Origin: Gerris lacustris
Lineage: Eukaryota; Arthropoda; Insecta; Hemiptera; Gerridae
Direction: 5' to 3'
Length of the DNA: 64,000 nucleotides
Assembly: GCA_951217055.1 (NCBI GenBank)
Contig: OX578280.1
Location: forward strand, 14,175,394-14,239,393
Shown in pieces: positions 59,556 through 64,000 of the stretch. Position 1 is the first letter of the stretch. Each line of letters begins with the position of its first letter. The notes below the pieces were generated by a model. That model did not search any database, was not told where the DNA came from, and saw only the letters and a program-made list of their open reading frames with translations. The translations under genes were made by a program, and so were the position numbers.

Positions 59556-61769
59556 CTATATAATTATTACTTTAACCCTGGAATACTTATCTTTAAAAAA
59601 ACCCTTTATTACTTATCATACGTCAATTTGACGTACAACTAGAAAATAATTAGTAAATATTTATTTTGAAGCCTCCAGAAAAAAAAAATACATGAGTGCA
59701 ACATGGTTAGACATCAAACCCTACCACTTACGCACACAACACTGTTTTTTGTTCACACATGTTTTTGTGGGTATGAAGCATGTAAATAGACACTATGAAA
59801 AAGTGATATTTTTTATTAGCATTCAGGAATTTATTTTCAATAAATTTTTAACTTCTATAGTTACATAAAAACAGTAAGAACAAGAAAACATTTTTTAATT
59901 AAAATTATAAACAATATATATTTGACCAGTTTGGACAAATATTACAGACTAGGTGGTATAGATAATATAGGTAGATATAGATAAGCATTCTAGGGTTAAT
60001 ATGCTGTATTCTTAGGTGGTAATAAAAAAAGTGCTCATGTGGAAGGAAACCCAATACGCGCAGGACCTTTAAGCTTATAGTCCCATATAACTTTTAACTT
60101 ATTTGGCAATGACACAACTATGACTAATTATTATAGTGACTAATTATGATCCTACATCCCAAATCCCAAATTTCATTGATCGAGGAAGCTATATGCCACA
60201 CTTAATTGGTAAACTATTTGTACATATTACGTTAAATTTTTACGTTCGTTTTTCAGAACGATCCCATAGCTTTCGATACCTCGGTAAGTTAGGAAGCAAA
60301 AGAATCCAAAGTACAACAAACAATTGTAAAACTTGACGCCCCAGTTCCTAGTCGCCATGTTGACGCTACTTGATTGAAAATAGAAAGGACAGGCACCTGC
60401 CTAATAATCGTTGTCAGTCCAGGGTCAGGGTAGTGTTAGCCTGTTAAAATATCACTGTTAAAATGTCACTGTTAAAATTTCACTGTTAAAATATATAAAC
60501 GGGGACAGAGCCCGAGTGCCCATGGCGCTCGAAAGGAAGAGGAAAAACCTCAACTACCCTGATCTTGGCTTGGGATAATTTTTCTTCTCTCACCGTCCCC
60601 CACACAGGGGCATATCGATGACACGGTTTATATTCGGTTGTGGAGAGGTCCTTTGTACAGAGGTTTGTCCTTATATTATTATTAGATTGAGGAATATTTT
60701 TACGGTGCTTTGCTGTCCTTTATCTTGACAGTGATGCAACTGATAACGGGCTGTTGAATGCCCAACGTGGAACTAATAACTCAAGTATAACAACTATAAC
60801 TCGATTTGCATAATGCTAATAACTCAACTTGCATAATACTTGTAGCTGTCGTGAAATATTTTGAATGAAATATCTCGAACTAGTGAAATACTTTATCCTC
60901 TAAAAAGCACTAAATTCTAATATTGGAGTTAGCGAGTGTAATACGAACAAAGAAATCTGTTGAAGTCTTTAAAGATTTGTGATCTTGGAGAAGGTAAACT
61001 GGCCGAAGGTGATTTACCGAGTTTATATTGGGGTCCTTAAACGTTTCTTAGTCTTGACATTCTATAGATTCCATTTTAAATAGCTATCGTTACTTCTTCA
61101 ACTAAATTAAACTTTTTTTTTATATGTATCTGAAAGAATGCGGTATTTCAGTATCCGTCTTATCATTGCCAGCATAAATCTCTTTTATAGACCATCTGAA
61201 AGTAATGCTATTACTTTTCAAATGGTCTTTTAACTAACCAGATACTAACGGAATGCTAAAGTACAGTTTATCAACTAGCAATGAATTAAGTCGATTTACT
61301 CGATTATAGCATACGTGACTTTGACTTTGAAATTTATTACATTATCAATGGGTTTTCAGTTTAAAAACTAATGAGGCAGAAGAATTCGTGACTTCTGAAT
61401 TTAATGTTTTCCTAATTGAGCTATAAGTAAACTTCATAAAATATAGTATAATTTCTTCTTTAGCAACAGAAAACTTAATGTTGAAATATACAATTTAGTA
61501 TTATTATATGGTTATAATAGTATATATTAGGGTATAATTTTGCTTCCGAGCTTACCGAATGTAACGGAAGCTACGTGATCGTTCTGAAGAACATTTTTTA
61601 TGTCTCTGATTTAAAATATTACAAGATAGAAATCCTTTTAAGATCAGGGAACATTTTTGGTTCCGTGTCTGTCTTTCATTCAATTTTTGCGAACCAACAT
61701 ATCTTAAAAACTGCACGTCCGATTTTAATGCCATTTATAAGGTAGGTTGTAATTAGCCCATCGTTAGTA
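59556..61769. other. No gene recognised; repeat debris
   Basis: 60160-60310 and 61540-61769 are pieces of the GCTTCCGAGCTTACCG family (CTTCCGAGCTTACCGAATG at 61544). 60430-60490 has four short repeats of TTAAAATNTCACTG. No gene seen. Confidence 0.35.
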
Positions 61770-62628
61770 AAAGTTTCGGCACTTCTTTAGATTGTTACTC
61801 CCCTTATAAAAAAAACAGAGGGGAGTAACAATCTAAAGAAGATGTACGGAATGTTCTTCTTTAGACTGTTACTCCCCTTATCAAAACAGAAGTGGAATAT
61901 TCCTTTGTCCCAAAGTACATTGGACTAAACATCCCTTTTTAGGGTCCGTATAGGCAAAACCAAGGACCCTTATATTTTCCTGCGTGTGTCTGTCCGTCTG
62001 TCCTCTCGCGTGCTCTCACGGCTACACCTTACGTCCGATCACTTTGAAATTTGGCATGTATGTGTCTTGTACCGACCCACATATTTTAAAAATATAGCGA
62101 CTTAAAAAAAAAAAAAATTCAAAAAAATAAGGGTAAAAAACTTAAGGGTTAAATTTTTTTTCGACACCGTGAGGGGTATCATATGAAAGGGTATGCCGAG
62201 CTGATTACAAAAATATATAATTCTTTGGATATAACTTTGATAGGGCGAGCGTAGGCAAGTTTGAAGTGGGTGTGAAACGTGTCCCCCCCCCCCCCCTCTA
62301 TCTCACTTATGTGAAGTGCAAAAAATCTGAAAAAATTCCTGAACATTCTTCGACCAAAAGTAAAGATACCACTTTTTGGAAATTTCAAAAAAAATATTAT
62401 TTTATTTTTTATAGACAAAATACGTTTTTTTATAATTATGGTCTTTTCGATGTATTTATATGGTTGTAGTCCGGTTCAGTGGCAAACACTATATGGTGTG
62501 GCCTACTATATAGTGTGTGCCGATTAGCACACACTTGCCCTGTTTATTCTTAATAGTTATTTAGTCAAAGTCATTTTCAATCTAAAACAACATAGGGGAG
62601 TAACAATCTAAAGAAGTACCAAAGTTTC
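61770..62628. mobile_element. 843-bp element with TIRs and 8-bp duplication AAAGTTTC
   Basis: The element spans 61778-62620, flanked by AAAGTTTC (61770-61777, 62621-62628). TIRs are GG(C/T)ACTTCTTTAGATTG and onward through TTACTCCCCT (~27 bp). Just inside the left TIR its reverse complement occurs again (61819-61841), making a 23-bp perfect hairpin, and a third degenerate version follows. 61945-62110 holds a repeat also seen near 38022. No transposase frame. 8-bp duplication suggests hAT or P-like, non-autonomous. Confidence 0.8.
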
Positions 62629-62676
62629 AACATTCTGCGCCTATTTGTTTCTCTTTTGAATACTATTAAATCGATT

Positions 62677-64000
62677 TTGCTTCAGAGCTTACCGAAGGTT
62701 ACAGAAACTATGTTATCGTTTTGAATAACGAAAATATTATATTTCTCCGATTTTAAGAATTCCAAGACAGAAATCCGATTTAGACATCAGGGTACATTGT
62801 TGGTTCCGTCTCTGACTGTTGAACTGTGGAGTGGAACCAAAATATTTTAAAAACTTTTTGCCCGATTTGAATTAAATTTGAATGGAAGGTTATAATTAGC
62901 CTATTGTTGGTCCCATATATGTTTCAACTTTCTACGGCCCCCTGCTTCTCTTCCAAATGTACACAAACATACATTTATTTACATACCTGTATTTTTAAAA
63001 GTACCAACCTGATTTACATGAAAATTGGATAGTTTGTCGAAAGTATCTTGTGGATAGCCTTAGATTCATTTCAACCGTAATCGGTCTTTAAATTTTGCTA
63101 AATTGATACTTTAATTCTCAGAGTAAGGAAGGGGTAGAGGGAGCAATGCGATTTGAAAAGTGGTTCATTATGCTACACCCATATACTTAACCTCTCAAGC
63201 GAGCTCAACCCGAACTAAAGTGACAACAGCACGACGTGGTCACTGGTCCCTGTCATATTGGTCTACTCCTTGTCCTTACGTGCCCATGGACGCTTGTCAA
63301 CAAACAAAACCTTTACACGTCATGTGCTTTGTTTGATTGTTTTATTATCGAAATGTCAAATATGTCAAAATATCAAATATTTAAGAGAAATATCTGATGT
63401 GATTTCTTTAGAAGACGATTTTGTTTTATATAAGATTGCTTTTGGTTATATAGGAACTAGAACTATTACATGTTATTAACAACGTAACTGCCTTTAGATA
63501 ATTAAATCGGTTAACAAAAAACACTAAAGTACATAGGTATGTATTTATGAAGAAAACTGTATTCAAATATTAAATGTCATAAAAAAATATCAGATTATAC
63601 TTATCCTTATCAGCTGATATCAGATAAATTTTCGAGTTTTTATCGAGATATCGATACTGTTTCACCAAACTGCCGCTTAGGAGGTTTAGTATAGGGGTGT
63701 CGCATAATGAACCAGTTTTTGAGACCCCGATTCTATAGTATTTTTACCTCTACCCCTTCCTTACTCTGAGCTTTAATTAATGTAAGAAATCAAAACAATT
63801 TTGACAGATTTAAAAAGCGAGGGAAAATTATACAAATTTGACAATAATAGGTTTTATAACTACAAAATCATTGTCTAAAGTACATATACGCAGTACATAT
63901 CCTTTGTCAAAAGTACATATCCTTTGTCTAAAGTACATATACGCAATAGGATGTATCTATGTGCCGCCAACATATTTGATGTGCACTTTTTTTACTTTAG
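62677..64000 (+). repeat. GCTTCCGAGCTTACCG-related family, long variant, with nested MITE
   Basis: Begins TGCTTCAGAGCTTACCGAAG, continues AAGACAGAAATCCGATTTAG, GGTTCCGTCTCTGACTG and ATAGCCTTAGATTCATTTC, then resumes after the nested MITE with AATTAATGTAAGAAATC. Same order as 45510-46420. Near the window end, AAGTACATATCCTTTGTC words repeat (63868-63945). Confidence 0.65.
63109..63778. mobile_element. 654-bp hAT-like MITE with 8-bp duplication CTTTAATT
   Basis: The element spans 63117-63770. The left TIR starts CTCAGAGTAAGGAAGGGG and the right TIR is its exact inverse over at least 23 bp, then imperfect to ~65 bp (GTGGTTCATTATGC against GCATAATGAACCA). CTTTAATT flanks both ends (63109-63116, 63771-63778). 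The empty form of the same site exists in the paralogous repeat at 46240-46253 (GATACTTTAATTAATG), which proves the insertion. Inside, a 73-residue frame has no recognisable domain. Confidence 0.93.

Overview
The window is AT-rich, repeat-packed eukaryotic nuclear DNA, most likely from an arthropod and probably an insect. The reasons are few genes over 64 kb, an exon with canonical splice sites, long (TA)n tracts, several families of non-LTR retrotransposons and many non-autonomous DNA transposons with clean target-site duplications. Two cellular genes can be supported. One is an intronless, 509-residue HCN/CNG-like channel protein (955-2484, +) that lacks a recognisable potassium selectivity filter. 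The other is a single exon (7705-7927, +) of a stargazin/TARP-type calcium-channel gamma subunit, which has no identifiable partner exon here. Most of the rest is probably intronic or intergenic repeat.

Layout. 1-8 kb holds the channel gene, a restriction-like-endonuclease LINE remnant (minus strand), a 33-bp satellite (4.35-5.08 kb), a 1-kb hAT-like element with an 8-bp duplication, and the TARP exon. 8-27 kb is a mosaic of dispersed repeats: two 580-bp foldback elements (one splits a tRNA-like sequence), a LINE RT remnant, a 155-bp hAT MITE, four copies in the whole window of a ~0.8-0.9-kb 'GGAACGAAGTTCC' family (three of them here), and a palindromic tRNA-bearing element. 27.2-32.3 kb is an intact-looking non-LTR retrotransposon lying inside a (TA)n microsatellite. 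32.3-64 kb is again repeats: a 94-bp tandem array interrupted by another repeat, a 268-bp TGTAAC...GTTACA element, two repeats with a hammerhead-ribozyme core next to (TA)n, a 150-bp palindrome, a 39-bp tandem array and two further elements with 8-bp duplications.

The strongest candidate for something undescribed is the retrotransposon. Its ORF1 and ORF2 are in the same frame, separated by one UGA, and ORF2 has no AUG ahead of its endonuclease domain. A 14-nt segment starting 6 nt after the UGA is complementary (13 Watson-Crick pairs plus one G.U) to a segment of the 3' UTR about 3.4 kb away. That arrangement resembles the long-range RNA pairing that drives stop-codon readthrough in some plant RNA viruses. 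The second is the hammerhead-like core, present in two inverted copies. Everything here is from reading the sequence; no database search or folding program was run.
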